This document shows, piece after piece, positions 56,157 to 64,000 of a stretch of DNA of 64,000 nucleotides. The position numbers and the translations under genes are program-made. The DNA is from Oleiagrimonas citrea. Lineage in GTDB: Bacteria > Pseudomonadota > Gammaproteobacteria > Xanthomonadales > Rhodanobacteraceae. The notes beneath the pieces were generated by a model, which did not search any database, was not told the DNA's origin, and worked only from the letters and a program-made list of their open reading frames with translations. Numbering within the stretch: position 1 is the first letter of the stretch; each line of letters starts with the position of its first letter. The stretch covers positions 186,001 through 250,000 of the forward strand of contig NZ_JAAZQD010000002.1 in assembly GCF_012395255.1 (NCBI RefSeq), written 5' to 3'.

Positions 56157-56193
56157 CGCAAAGACCGCCCGCACTATGGTTCGGTGCGGGCGG
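56157..56193 (-). terminator. Terminator after fahA
   Basis: Perfect ten-base arms (CCGCCCGCAC / GTGCGGGCGG) are followed on the minus strand by TCTTT, just after the fahA stop. Confidence 0.6.
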
Positions 56194-56203
56194 CGTGATG
56201 CAT

Positions 56204-57187
56204 TCAGCGCATCGGTGCGACGGTCTGCTCGATGGCGCCGAAGATGCTCTTGCCTTCCTTGTCGGTGATCTCGATACGCACGCGATCGCCGTACTTCAGG
56301 AACGGGGTCTTCGGTTCGCCGTCGCGCAGCTTTTCCACCGTGCGCTGTTCGGCCAGGCAGGAAGCACCCTTGGAGGTGTCCTCGTTGGCGATGGTCCCGG
56401 AGCCGACAATGGCGCCCGCCGACAGCGGACGCGTCTTGGCCGCATGCGCGACCAGCTGACCGAAGTCGAACTGCATGTCGACGCCGCACTCGGCCTCGCC
56501 GAACCACTCGCCATTGATCCAGGTGCGCATCGGCAGATGCAGCTTGTTGCCCTGCCAGGCGTCGCCCAACTCGTCCGGGGTGACGAACACCGGCGACAGC
56601 GCCGAACGCGGCTTGGACTGCAGGAAACCGAAGCCCTTGGCCAGTTCGGCCGGGATCAGGCCGCGCAGCGACACGTCGTTGACCAGGCCGATCAGCTGGA
56701 TATGCTCGGCTGCCTCGGCTGGCGTGGATGCCATCGGCACGTCGTCGACCACCACCACGACCTCGGCTTCCAGATCGATGCCGTAGTCCTCGCTGGGCAC
56801 GACCACGTCGTCGCGCGGCCCCAGGAAACCGGCACTGGTGGCCTGGTACATCAGCGGGTCGGTGTAGAAGGTCTCCGGCACCTCGGCGCCGCGCGCCTTG
56901 CGCACGCGCGCCACGTGCGGCAGGTAGGCGCTGCCGTCGAGGAATTCGTAGGCACGCGGCAACGGCGAGGCCAGCGCGGTCTCGTCGAGATCGAACGCGC
57001 CGTCCGCCTTGTCCTCGTTCAGCGCGTCGTACAACGCGTTGAGGCGCGGCGCGGCGTTGGACCAGTCCTCCAGCGCGGCCTGCAGCGTCGCGGCGATGCC
57101 GTCCGCCTTCACGGCGCGGGTGAGGTCGCGGCTGACGACGATCAGCGTGCCGTCGCGGCCGCCGGCTTTCAGGGAACCGAGTTTCAT
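56204..57187 (-). CDS. fahA: Fumarylacetoacetate hydrolase family protein
   Basis: This is a 327-aa hydrolase splitting fumarylacetoacetate into fumarate and acetoacetate, the last step of tyrosine degradation. YGIDLEAEVVVVVDDVP contains the metal-binding Glu region, and TIANEDTSKG and GDRVRIEI are family landmarks. It follows hmgA by 34 bases on the same strand, making hmgA-fahA a unit. The bacterial 330-aa form is shorter than the eukaryotic one. Confidence 0.92.
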   Translation of the reverse strand: MKLGSLKAGGRDGTLIVVSRDLTRAVKADGIAATLQAALEDWSNAAPRLNALYDALNEDKADGAFDLDETALASPLPRAYEFLDGSAYLPHVARVRKARGAEVPETFYTDPLMYQATSAGFLGPRDDVVVPSEDYGIDLEAEVVVVVDDVPMASTPAEAAEHIQLIGLVNDVSLRGLIPAELAKGFGFLQSKPRSALSPVFVTPDELGDAWQGNKLHLPMRTWINGEWFGEAECGVDMQFDFGQLVAHAAKTRPLSAGAIVGSGTIANEDTSKGASCLAEQRTVEKLRDGEPKTPFLKYGDRVRIEITDKEGKSIFGAIEQTVAPMR

Positions 57188-57221
57188 CGCGAATCCTTTT
57201 TCTGGGTGTGGCTTGCGGCGC

Positions 57222-58535
57222 TCATGGCGCCTTGAAATGCTTCTTGAGATCCTGCCAGCAGCGGTAGTAATCCGACTGCAGCCGTGGCGATTCCATGGCC
57301 TGACGCGTCGGATGGATCACCGCGCAGGTCTCGAACATGAAGGCCATGGTATCGGTGATGTGCTGCGGCGTGGAGGTGTCGATGGCCGACGCCTTCTCGA
57401 AACTGGCCGCGTCCGGACCGTGCCCGCTCATGCAATTGTGCAGCGACGAACCGCCCGGCACGAAACCGTCCTCGTCGTCGCCGGCTTCCTTGGCGTCGTA
57501 CTCGCCGTGCACCAGCCCCATGTATTCGCTAGCGATGTTGCGGTGATACCACGGCGGACGGAAGGTGTCCTCGGCAACCAGCCAGCGCGGCGGGAAGATG
57601 GCGAAGTCCATGTTGGCCGTGCCCGGCACGGCGCTGGGCGAGGTCAGCACGGTGAAGATGGACGGGTCGGGATGGTCGTAGCTGATCGAGCCGATGGTGT
57701 TGAAGCGGCGCAGATCGTAGCGGTACGGCGCGAAGTTGCCGTGCCAGGCGACCACGTCCAGCGGATGGTGGCCGAGCGTCGTGCGCCACAGCTGGCCCTG
57801 GAACTTGGCGACCAGCTCGAACTCGCCTTCCTCGTCCACGTAGGCCGCGACTGGTGTCTGGAAATCACGCGCATTGGCCAGGCCGTTGGAACCGATCGGC
57901 CCCAGCTCGGGCAGCCGCAACATCGCGCCGAAGTTCTCGCAGACGTAGCCGCGCGCGCCGCCGTCAGGCAGCGTCACCGTGAAGCGCACGCCGCGCGGGA
58001 TCACCGCGATCTCCTGCGGTTCGACCTCCAGCACGCCCATCTCGGTGGCAATGCGCAGACGACCGGCCTGCGGCACGATCATCAGCTCGCCGTCGGCGTC
58101 GTAGAAGAAGCGATCCTGCATGTCGCGGTTGGCGGCATACAGATGGATGCCGATGCCCGTCTGCGCCGCCGGGCCGCCGTTGCCGGCCATGGTGAACAGG
58201 CCGTCGACGAAATCCGCATCGCCCTCCGGCATCGGATGTGGCCCCCAGCGAAGCTGGTTGGGCGTGGCCGGCGCCTCGTCGAAGCGGTTGTGCAGCGTGG
58301 CGTGCGCCAGCGGCTCGAACGGCGGATGCATCACCGCGGGACGGATGCGGTACAGCCAGCTGCGGCGATTGGTGTGCCGCGGCGCGGTGAACGCGGTGCC
58401 GGAAATCTGCTCGGCGTACAGGCCATGCGCCACGCGCTGTGGCGAGTTGCGCCCTTCCGGCAATGCGCCCGGCACCGCCTCGGTAGCGAACTCGTTGCCG
58501 AAACCGGTCTGGTACTGCAGGGATGTGCTGTTCAT
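57222..58535 (-). CDS. hmgA: Homogentisate 1,2-dioxygenase
   Basis: This is a 437-aa non-heme iron ring-cleavage enzyme. [13 protein letters not shown] opens it. [22 protein letters not shown] carries two of the iron ligands and [14 protein letters not shown] the C-terminal active-site segment. AAGGAA precedes the ATG. It works between HppD and MaiA in tyrosine degradation. Confidence 0.96.
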   Translation of the reverse strand: MNSTSLQYQTGFGNEFATEAVPGALPEGRNSPQRVAHGLYAEQISGTAFTAPRHTNRRSWLYRIRPAVMHPPFEPLAHATLHNRFDEAPATPNQLRWGPHPMPEGDADFVDGLFTMAGNGGPAAQTGIGIHLYAANRDMQDRFFYDADGELMIVPQAGRLRIATEMGVLEVEPQEIAVIPRGVRFTVTLPDGGARGYVCENFGAMLRLPELGPIGSNGLANARDFQTPVAAYVDEEGEFELVAKFQGQLWRTTLGHHPLDVVAWHGNFAPYRYDLRRFNTIGSISYDHPDPSIFTVLTSPSAVPGTANMDFAIFPPRWLVAEDTFRPPWYHRNIASEYMGLVHGEYDAKEAGDDEDGFVPGGSSLHNCMSGHGPDAASFEKASAIDTSTPQHITDTMAFMFETCAVIHPTRQAMESPRLQSDYYRCWQDLKKHFKAP

Positions 58536-58685
58536 GCTGGGAGATTCCTTCCGCGCCCGAAGGCGTACTGGATTGAAGGGTGAATCACGAACCTGCGTTG
58601 CGACCCCATGCCCGCCCGCTTACTCTTGAGGACAGCTGACGGCCGGGGGGCCGCGCCACTTCGAACCGAGGGGAGAGCTCGATCC

Positions 58686-59054
58686 ATGAACGACGACCGC
58701 AGCGCCATCGTGCGCGACCTCAGCACGCCGCTGGCCGGCGCCAAGGGCTGGATGAAGTTTCTGGGCATCATGTTCATCATCCAGGGTGTCTTCACCGCCT
58801 TGTCCATTGTCGGCATCCTGATCGCCTGGCTGCCGATCTGGATCGGCGTACTGCTGAACCAGTCCGCCGGTGCACTGGAGCAAGCCCATGCGTCCGGCGA
58901 TGAAGCTGCCTTCCGCCTGTCGCTGGACAAACTGCGCAGCTACTTCGTGATCCAGGGAGTACTGATGCTGATCGGCATCATTCTCGGCGTCCTGATGATC
59001 CTGCTGTATGGAGCGATCTTCGCGGCCATGCTCAGCAGCGGCAAGTTCCACTGA
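58686..59054 (+). CDS. DUF5362-type small membrane protein
   Basis: This is a 122-aa protein with two hydrophobic helices, about residues 20-50 (FLGIMFIIQGVFTALSIVGI) and 88-115 (GVLMLIGIILGVLMILLYGA). A soluble stretch (AHASGDEAAFRLSLDKLRSY) lies between them. The pattern fits DUF5362. ATG 58686 has GGGGAGAG upstream. It diverges from hmgA and faces hppD. The function is unknown. Confidence 0.78.
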   Translation: MNDDRSAIVRDLSTPLAGAKGWMKFLGIMFIIQGVFTALSIVGILIAWLPIWIGVLLNQSAGALEQAHASGDEAAFRLSLDKLRSYFVIQGVLMLIGIILGVLMILLYGAIFAAMLSSGKFH

Positions 59055-59063
59055 GTCCGCTCG

Positions 59064-59093
59064 CGCTGCGCAGGCGCGAAAGCCTGCGCAGCG
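59064..59093. terminator. Hairpin between converging genes
   Basis: Perfect 12-base arms (CGCTGCGCAGGC / GCCTGCGCAGCG) with a GCGAAA loop lie between the DUF5362 gene and hppD. No T-run follows on either strand. Confidence 0.45.
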
Positions 59094-59105
59094 CACGCAG
59101 ATCGC

Positions 59106-60200
59106 TCAGAGCACGCCGCGCTTCATCTGGTCGCGCTCGATGGACTCGAACAGGGCCTGGAAGTTGCCCTCGCCGAAGCCCTCGTTGCCCTTGCGCTGAA
59201 TGATCTCGAAGAAGATCGGACCGATGCAGTTCTGCGTGAAGATCTGCAGCAGCAGGCGCTTCTTGGTCTCCGGGTCGGCATCGATCAGGATCTTGTTCTT
59301 CGCCAGGCGCGGCACATCCTCGCCGTGGCCCGGGATGCGCTCGTCGATGACTTCGAAGTAGGTGTCCGGGGTATCCAGGAATTCCATCCCGGCCGCACGC
59401 ATCTTCTCCACCGTCTCGTAGATGTCGTCGGTGAAGCAGGCGATGTGCTGGATGCCTTCGCCGTGATAGGCGTCCAGGTACTCGTTGATCTGCGACTTCG
59501 GGTTGTCCGACTCGTTCAGCGGGATGCGCACGATGCCGTCCGGCGCAGTCATGGCCTTGGACACCAGGCCGGTCTTCGCGCCCTTGATGTCGAAATAGCG
59601 GATCTCGCGGAAGTTGAACAGCTTCTCGTAGTAGTCCGACCACTTCGCCATGTTGCCGAAGTACAGGTTGTGCGTGAGATGGTCGATGAAGGTCAGCCCG
59701 AAGCCCTTCGGGTTCTGATCGGCGCCCTCGATCGGCGAGAAGTCGCCGTCGTAGATGCTGCCCTTGTCGCCGTAGCGATCGACCAGGTACAGCATGCAGT
59801 CGCCAATGCCCTTGACCACCGGCGCGCTCACCGCCTTGCTGGCTTCCTTGTGCTCGACGGCTTCGCCGCCATTGCCGAGCACCGTGTCGTAGACCTCGCC
59901 GGCCGGCTTCTGGAAGCGGATCGCGAAACCGCAGGCGCACGGGCCGTGCTGGGCCGCGAAATCGGCGGCGAAGGAATCCGGGTCCTCGTTCACCAGCAGG
60001 TTCACGCCGCCCTGGCGATACACCGTGATCGGACGGCTGTTGTGACGCAGCACGGCGGTGAAGCCCATGCGCTCGAACAGCGTGTGCAGCTCGGCCGCCT
60101 GCTCGCCCGGCGCGGCAAACTCGACGAATTCGAAACCGTCGATGCCCATCGGATTCTCGAACGTGGTGACCTGCATGCCGAGATTGGGTTGTGCGCTCAT
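59106..60200 (-). CDS. hppD: 4-hydroxyphenylpyruvate dioxygenase
   Basis: This is a 364-aa iron dioxygenase converting 4-hydroxyphenylpyruvate to homogentisate. MGIDGFEFVEFAAP opens the first vicinal-oxygen-chelate domain. DHLTHNLYFG and GIQHIACFTDDIYE carry iron-binding histidines, and GPIFFEIIQRKGNEGFGEGN the iron-binding Glu and the C-terminal signature. ATG 60200 has AGGAG upstream. It diverges from a MarR gene. Confidence 0.96.
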   Translation of the reverse strand: MSAQPNLGMQVTTFENPMGIDGFEFVEFAAPGEQAAELHTLFERMGFTAVLRHNSRPITVYRQGGVNLLVNEDPDSFAADFAAQHGPCACGFAIRFQKPAGEVYDTVLGNGGEAVEHKEASKAVSAPVVKGIGDCMLYLVDRYGDKGSIYDGDFSPIEGADQNPKGFGLTFIDHLTHNLYFGNMAKWSDYYEKLFNFREIRYFDIKGAKTGLVSKAMTAPDGIVRIPLNESDNPKSQINEYLDAYHGEGIQHIACFTDDIYETVEKMRAAGMEFLDTPDTYFEVIDERIPGHGEDVPRLAKNKILIDADPETKKRLLLQIFTQNCIGPIFFEIIQRKGNEGFGEGNFQALFESIERDQMKRGVL

Positions 60201-60277
60201 GAGGCGGCTCCTGTGTCTTGAGTGGGTGATGAGCGCACACCGGCGATCGTTCGCGGGCTTGCGCATCGCAGACCGCC

Positions 60278-60297
60278 GTTATAGTTTCATCTGTAAC
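60278..60297. promoter_or_regulatory. Candidate MarR operator between hppD and the regulator gene
   Basis: GTTATAG and CTGTAAC form a dyad with one mismatch and a six-base spacer. It sits 22 bases before the regulator ATG and 77 bases before the hppD ATG. Size and shape suit a MarR-family dimer. Confidence 0.5.
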
Positions 60298-60319
60298 CAT
60301 TTGCAAGGCGCAGCGCCGC

Positions 60320-60754
60320 ATGACCGACCACGCTCCGTTGAAACTGGAACGGTTCCTGCCCTACCGGCTGTCGATCCTGTCCAACACCGTCAGCCAGGCG
60401 ATTGCTCGCGAATACCAGCAGGAATTCGGCCTGTCGATGACCGAATGGCGCGTGATGGCGGTGCTGGCGCGGTTCGAGCCGCTGTCGGCGCGCGAGGTAG
60501 CCGAACACACCGCAATGGACAAGGTCGCGGTCAGTCGCGCGCTGTCGCGACTGGTCGAGGCCGGGCGCGTGGATCGCGAACGCCACGGCAACGACCGTCG
60601 CCGCTCGGTGCTGCGCCTGAGCGAGGAAGGCTGGCGCGTGCACGACGCGGTCGCGCCGCGCGCACGCAATCACGAACGCGAGATGCTGGCACAGTTGTCC
60701 CGCGAGGAAATCGATACCCTCGCACGCATCCTGGACAAGTTGGCGCCGGTCTGA
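60320..60754 (+). CDS. MarR-family transcriptional regulator
   Basis: This is a 144-aa winged-helix protein. EFGLSMTEWRVMAVLARF starts the DNA-binding domain, SAREVAEHTAMDKVAVSRALSRLVEAG is the recognition helix region and DRRRSVLRLSEEG the wing. It diverges from hppD, which makes it the likely regulator of tyrosine catabolism, perhaps sensing homogentisate or hydroxyphenylpyruvate. It converges on a peptide transporter gene. Confidence 0.88.
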   Translation: MTDHAPLKLERFLPYRLSILSNTVSQAIAREYQQEFGLSMTEWRVMAVLARFEPLSAREVAEHTAMDKVAVSRALSRLVEAGRVDRERHGNDRRRSVLRLSEEGWRVHDAVAPRARNHEREMLAQLSREEIDTLARILDKLAPV

Positions 60755-60776
60755 TTCCGCAGGAGGGCGATGCGCC

Positions 60777-62249
60777 TCAGCGCACGCCGTGCATGAGCCG
60801 CCGGATGCCCGGCGCGGCCAGCAGGAACACCACGGCCACGACCAGACCGCCCCAGAACAGGCGCGCGTAGACGTGACCGTAATCGGCGAATCCCTGCAGG
60901 GCGTTGCCGCTGGAGGCCGTCTGCGTCGCGATCCAGCCGGCCAGCTGATAGGCCAGCGCCGTGCCGAAGAACCAGCCGCCCATCGCCAGCGAGGCTTCCT
61001 CGGGCGCGGCCAGCTGCCCGACCAGGGCGTAGCCGATCGGTGACAGGGCCAGTTCGCCCAGCGTCTGCAGCAGATAGCACAGGGCCAGCGGCATCCAGCC
61101 CACGCGGTCGCCCGCCGCATGCGAAATCGCCCAGGCCAGCAAGCCGTAGCTCAACGCCACGAACAGCACGCCGATGCCGAACTTGCGCGGCGTCGACGGA
61201 TCGCGTCCGCGCCGCTGCAGCCACGGCCACAGCATGGCCATGAACGGTGCGAACAGCAGGATGTACAGCGGATTGGCCGACTGGAACAGCGTGTAGTGGA
61301 ACGGCGCGACAACGTGATCGCGAGCGAAGAAATTCAGCGACGTCACGCCCTGCAGGCTCAACGCCCAGAACACCACCATCGCCACGAACAGCAGCAGCAG
61401 CGCCAGATAGCGCTGGGTCTGCACGCGGTCGCCGCGCTGGATGCAGCGCACCACGAAATAGATCACCAGCAGCGCCATCAGCACGTACATGGCCGTGCGC
61501 AGCACCGTCGGGTAGGCCAGCAGCAACGCGACCGGATAGGTCAGCGCCAGCGTCGCGAGCAGCACCCATACCGTCGCCATGCGGCCATGCAGATGCGAAC
61601 CGTCGGGCAGGATCGGGGCGAGCTTGTGTTTGCGCCACTGGAACACCGCGGCGGCCAGCAGCATGCCCGCCGCCGCGGCCACGAACCCCCAGCGGAAGCC
61701 GTAGCGCTGGCCGATCAGGTCCGCGCAGATGAACGGGGTGACGAACGAGCCCAGATTGATCGCCAGGTAATACAGCGTATAACCGCCCTCGCGACGTGAA
61801 TCGTCCTTGGCGTAGTTGCGCCCGATCAGCACCGTCAGCGGAATCCCGAGTCCCGCGGCCAGTGCGAACAACGACAACCCGATCTCGAAACCGGACAGGC
61901 TCGGCGAGGCCATCAGCAACAGACTGATCGTGCCCAGCCATAGGGACATCGCCAGCGCGCGTGTCTCACCGAGAACCTTGTCCGCCACGTATCCGCCGAT
62001 GATGGGCGTGGCATACATCAGCGCGAGGAATCCGCTGGCCAGTAGGTCGGCCTGTTTCTGCGCCGCCGACGCGCCAAGATGCGCGAAGAACGTATCGGCG
62101 ATGTACGGCGTCAGGAACGCGCGAAACCCGTAGAAAGCGAAATTCAGCCCGACCGTGACCCCGAGCAACATCCACAACTGACGTGGGTGGCCCCAGAAAC
62201 GTTCCTGGGGAAGGCGTTCCGGAACACCGGCGTCATCGGTGGCATGCAT
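60777..62249 (-). CDS. POT-family proton-dependent peptide transporter
   Basis: This is a 490-aa protein with about fourteen hydrophobic segments. NFAFYGFRAFLTPY resembles the N-terminal ExxERFxYY region but reads NFAFYGFRAFL, lacking the glutamates. PIIGGYVADKVLGETRAL and FYLAINLGSF-like YYLAINLGSFVTPFIC match the family signatures. It would import di- and tripeptides with protons. A hydrophobic central pair of helices is present, as in bacterial POTs. Confidence 0.88.
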   Translation of the reverse strand: MHATDDAGVPERLPQERFWGHPRQLWMLLGVTVGLNFAFYGFRAFLTPYIADTFFAHLGASAAQKQADLLASGFLALMYATPIIGGYVADKVLGETRALAMSLWLGTISLLLMASPSLSGFEIGLSLFALAAGLGIPLTVLIGRNYAKDDSRREGGYTLYYLAINLGSFVTPFICADLIGQRYGFRWGFVAAAAGMLLAAAVFQWRKHKLAPILPDGSHLHGRMATVWVLLATLALTYPVALLLAYPTVLRTAMYVLMALLVIYFVVRCIQRGDRVQTQRYLALLLLFVAMVVFWALSLQGVTSLNFFARDHVVAPFHYTLFQSANPLYILLFAPFMAMLWPWLQRRGRDPSTPRKFGIGVLFVALSYGLLAWAISHAAGDRVGWMPLALCYLLQTLGELALSPIGYALVGQLAAPEEASLAMGGWFFGTALAYQLAGWIATQTASSGNALQGFADYGHVYARLFWGGLVVAVVFLLAAPGIRRLMHGVR

Positions 62250-62315
62250 GCAAAGGTCCTGTCGTGGTGAGAGTGCGGCCCACGATCAGACTGCACACGT
62301 TGGCACAAAGTTCGC

Positions 62316-63164
62316 TTAGCCCAGCTGCGCGCGAACATCCAGCAGTTCGGGGAAGAACGTCAGGTCCAGTGCCTTCTTCAGGAAGCCGACGCCGGACGAA
62401 CCGCCAGTGCCGCGTCGGTGGCCGATGATGCGCTCGACCGTCTTCATGTGGCGGAAACGCCACAGCTGGAAGTTCTCCTCCATGTCCACCAGCGTTTCGC
62501 ACAGGTGGTATTCCGGCCAGTGCTGTTCAGGATCGCGGTAGATGCGCTCGAACACCGGCAGCAAGGCCTCATCGCGCTCGTGCGGCTGGGTCCAGTCGCG
62601 CTCCAGACTGGCCTGGGGCACATCGTGGCCCTTGCGCGCCAGCCAGCGCAGCGTCTCGTCGTACAGGCTCGGCGCTTCCAGCACGGCGCGCAAACGGGCC
62701 TGGCCATCGGGATCGTGCGCGAACACGTCCAGCATGTCGGCGTGCTTGTTGCCGAGCAGGAATTCCAGCAAGCGATACTGCAGCGACTGGAACCCCGAGG
62801 CGGGACCGAGCTGGTCGCGGAACTTCAGATATTCGTAGGGCGTCATCGTCTCCAGCACACCCCACTGTTCGTAGAGCTGATGTTGGATCTGTTTCACACG
62901 CGCCAGCACCTTCAGCAGCTGACCGACCTTGTCCTCGCGAAGCAGGCGCAACGCCGCCTGCAGTTCATGGATTGCCAGTTTCATCCACAGCTCGGACACC
63001 TGATGCTGGATGATGAACAGCATCTCGTCGTGATACGCCTCCTGCGAGACCGGAGCCTGCGCCGACAGCAAGGTGTCCAGTCGCAGATAGCCGGCATAGG
63101 TCAGGCGGCGCTCCAGATCACGCTCGATACCGTCTTCCAGATCGCGACGATTGTGCTCGGCCAT
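62316..63164 (-). CDS. kynA: Tryptophan 2,3-dioxygenase
   Basis: This is a 282-aa heme dioxygenase opening the tryptophan indole ring. [16 protein letters not shown] and [19 protein letters not shown] carry substrate and distal His residues. [20 protein letters not shown] is the signature, and [20 protein letters not shown] holds the proximal His. No other kynurenine-pathway gene is in the window. It precedes the POT transporter on the same strand. Confidence 0.95.
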   Translation of the reverse strand: MAEHNRRDLEDGIERDLERRLTYAGYLRLDTLLSAQAPVSQEAYHDEMLFIIQHQVSELWMKLAIHELQAALRLLREDKVGQLLKVLARVKQIQHQLYEQWGVLETMTPYEYLKFRDQLGPASGFQSLQYRLLEFLLGNKHADMLDVFAHDPDGQARLRAVLEAPSLYDETLRWLARKGHDVPQASLERDWTQPHERDEALLPVFERIYRDPEQHWPEYHLCETLVDMEENFQLWRFRHMKTVERIIGHRRGTGGSSGVGFLKKALDLTFFPELLDVRAQLG

Positions 63165-63571
63165 GGCGCTCGATTTCCGTACGGAAGGAAAGTCCGGAAG
63201 CGTATCAGCAAGTTTCGGCCTCCGGTACGCCGCAACCAGACCAATTTCCGAAAGCCGTCTTCAAGTTCATGTTATACAATGACTTTCCATCAGAATTCTT
63301 GCAGACCAGCGCGCGCAAATGTTGCGCCGTACCTTGCGATGCAGCATGCCGATTTGTTATCAAGGGCGGCCAACCGGGCAAGCCCCGCGCCGGCTCCGCT
63401 GGATGGGCCGCCGACTTGCCTCCCGACCTCTCGCGCCTCCGGGCGTGGGATAATCGTCTGTCTTCACAACAACCCAGCAGGCCGCGCAGCGCCGGTTTCC
63501 GCGCACTGCGTACGCGCTCGCCCGCCGTGTCGACGCAGGCCCGCTCCGTATCACCGTTCCGGGAGGATCTC
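63165..63571. promoter_or_regulatory. 407-base divergent spacer between kynA and the dehydrogenase gene
   Basis: I see no gene here. TATAC-containing AT-rich sequence around 63271-63280 may belong to a promoter, and GATAAT at 63449-63454 is a possible -10 box for the plus-strand gene. No clear -35 is recognised for either. Confidence 0.35.
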
Positions 63572-64000
63572 GTGTCCATCGCCGCCAAATTTGAAATCGA
63601 ATACCTGCAGTACCTCGATCCCGAGGGCAAGCTGGTCGTCAAGGAGAAGGACCTGCCGGCCTTCGCCAAGGACCTCGACCACATGGTCGAGCTGTACAAG
63701 CTGATGGTCTCCACACGGGTGTTCGACACCAAGTCCATCGCCCTGCAGCGCACCGGCAAGCTCGGCACCTACGCCAGCTGCCTGGGCCACGAAGCCGCGC
63801 ACGTCGGCATCGGCAGCGCGATGAAGGACGAGGACGTATACGCGCCCAGCTATCGCGAATACGGCGCCCAGCTGTATCGCGGCGTGCAGCCACGCGAGGT
63901 CTACACCTACTGGGGCGGCGACGAACGCGGCAACGACTACCAGAAGGAACCGGCCCGCCACGATTTCGCCTGGTCGGTGCCCATCGCCACGCAGTGCCTG
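63572..64000 (+). CDS. Pyruvate dehydrogenase E1 component, alpha subunit (3' truncated by window)
   Basis: The first 143 codons are present from GTG 63572, with GGGAGGA upstream. The sequence LYKLMVSTRVFDTKSIALQR, GTYASCLGHEAAHVGIGSAM and APSYREYGAQLYRG matches thiamine-dependent E1 alpha chains of the two-subunit pyruvate/branched-chain 2-oxo acid dehydrogenase family. The thiamine-binding GDG motif would lie past the window end. Pyruvate versus branched-chain substrate cannot be settled here. Confidence 0.9.
   Translation, partial: MSIAAKFEIEYLQYLDPEGKLVVKEKDLPAFAKDLDHMVELYKLMVSTRVFDTKSIALQRTGKLGTYASCLGHEAAHVGIGSAMKDEDVYAPSYREYGAQLYRGVQPREVYTYWGGDERGNDYQKEPARHDFAWSVPIATQCL

Noticed and set aside
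1-64000. CRISPR arrays, tRNA/rRNA genes, transposases, phage genes
   Set aside because: Looked for and not found: no spaced repeat array, no cloverleaf-like or rRNA-like stretch recognised, and no transposase or integrase among the open frames.

Overview
The window looks like chromosomal DNA of a GC-rich gammaproteobacterium of the Xanthomonadales (Lysobacterales), most likely Rhodanobacteraceae/Xanthomonadaceae. The main clue is a polysaccharide/LPS locus ending at a metB-type gene. This is the established position of the hypervariable LPS locus in Xanthomonas, between metB and etfA. Supporting clues are an animal-type class I aldolase, a POT transporter, kynA and the tyrosine-degradation genes. 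I saw no rRNA, tRNA, CRISPR array, phage gene or insertion sequence.

Region 1 (1-12.2 kb) is a surface-polysaccharide locus. Two plus-strand genes (a truncated membrane protein and a sulfotransferase) face a minus-strand operon: wzm, wzt, a 1102-aa three-part glycosyltransferase, then hddA-gmhA-hddC-gmhB for GDP-D-glycero-D-manno-heptose, then a methyltransferase. Beyond the methyltransferase lies a decayed second copy of hddC-gmhB. metB follows at 12.3-13.5 kb.

Region 2 (13.7-29 kb) is mostly core functions: a cyoABCD quinol oxidase operon ending in a SURF1 gene, an MHS-type MFS transporter, glmS, cystathionine beta-synthase, a YdcH-like protein, a DUF4398 lipoprotein paired with an OmpA-like protein, pilU, maleylacetoacetate isomerase and pgk.

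Region 3 (29-42.5 kb) holds rmlBACD for dTDP-L-rhamnose, a zinc-ribbon protein, tkt, four tandem small outer-membrane beta-barrel genes, class I aldolase, pyruvate kinase and an S1/P1 nuclease. With pgk and gap, most of lower glycolysis lies within about 23 kb.

Region 4 (42.5-49.9 kb) is the most system-like part. A tightly packed minus-strand run (sulfide:quinone oxidoreductase, DUF2892 protein, RND adaptor, RND pump, OsmC-like protein) diverges from a BigR/SqrR-like ArsR repressor and a DUF442 phosphatase-like protein. The shared promoter carries an AT-rich inverted repeat. I read it as a reactive-sulfur response in which sulfide oxidation is co-transcribed with efflux.

Region 5 (50-64 kb) has gap, a Sel1-like protein, an LCAT-like hydrolase, a truncated hemoglobin, tpx, hemN with an FNR/Anr-type box, the tyrosine catabolic genes (fahA, hmgA, hppD) with a divergent MarR regulator, a POT peptide transporter, kynA and the start of a pyruvate dehydrogenase E1 alpha gene.
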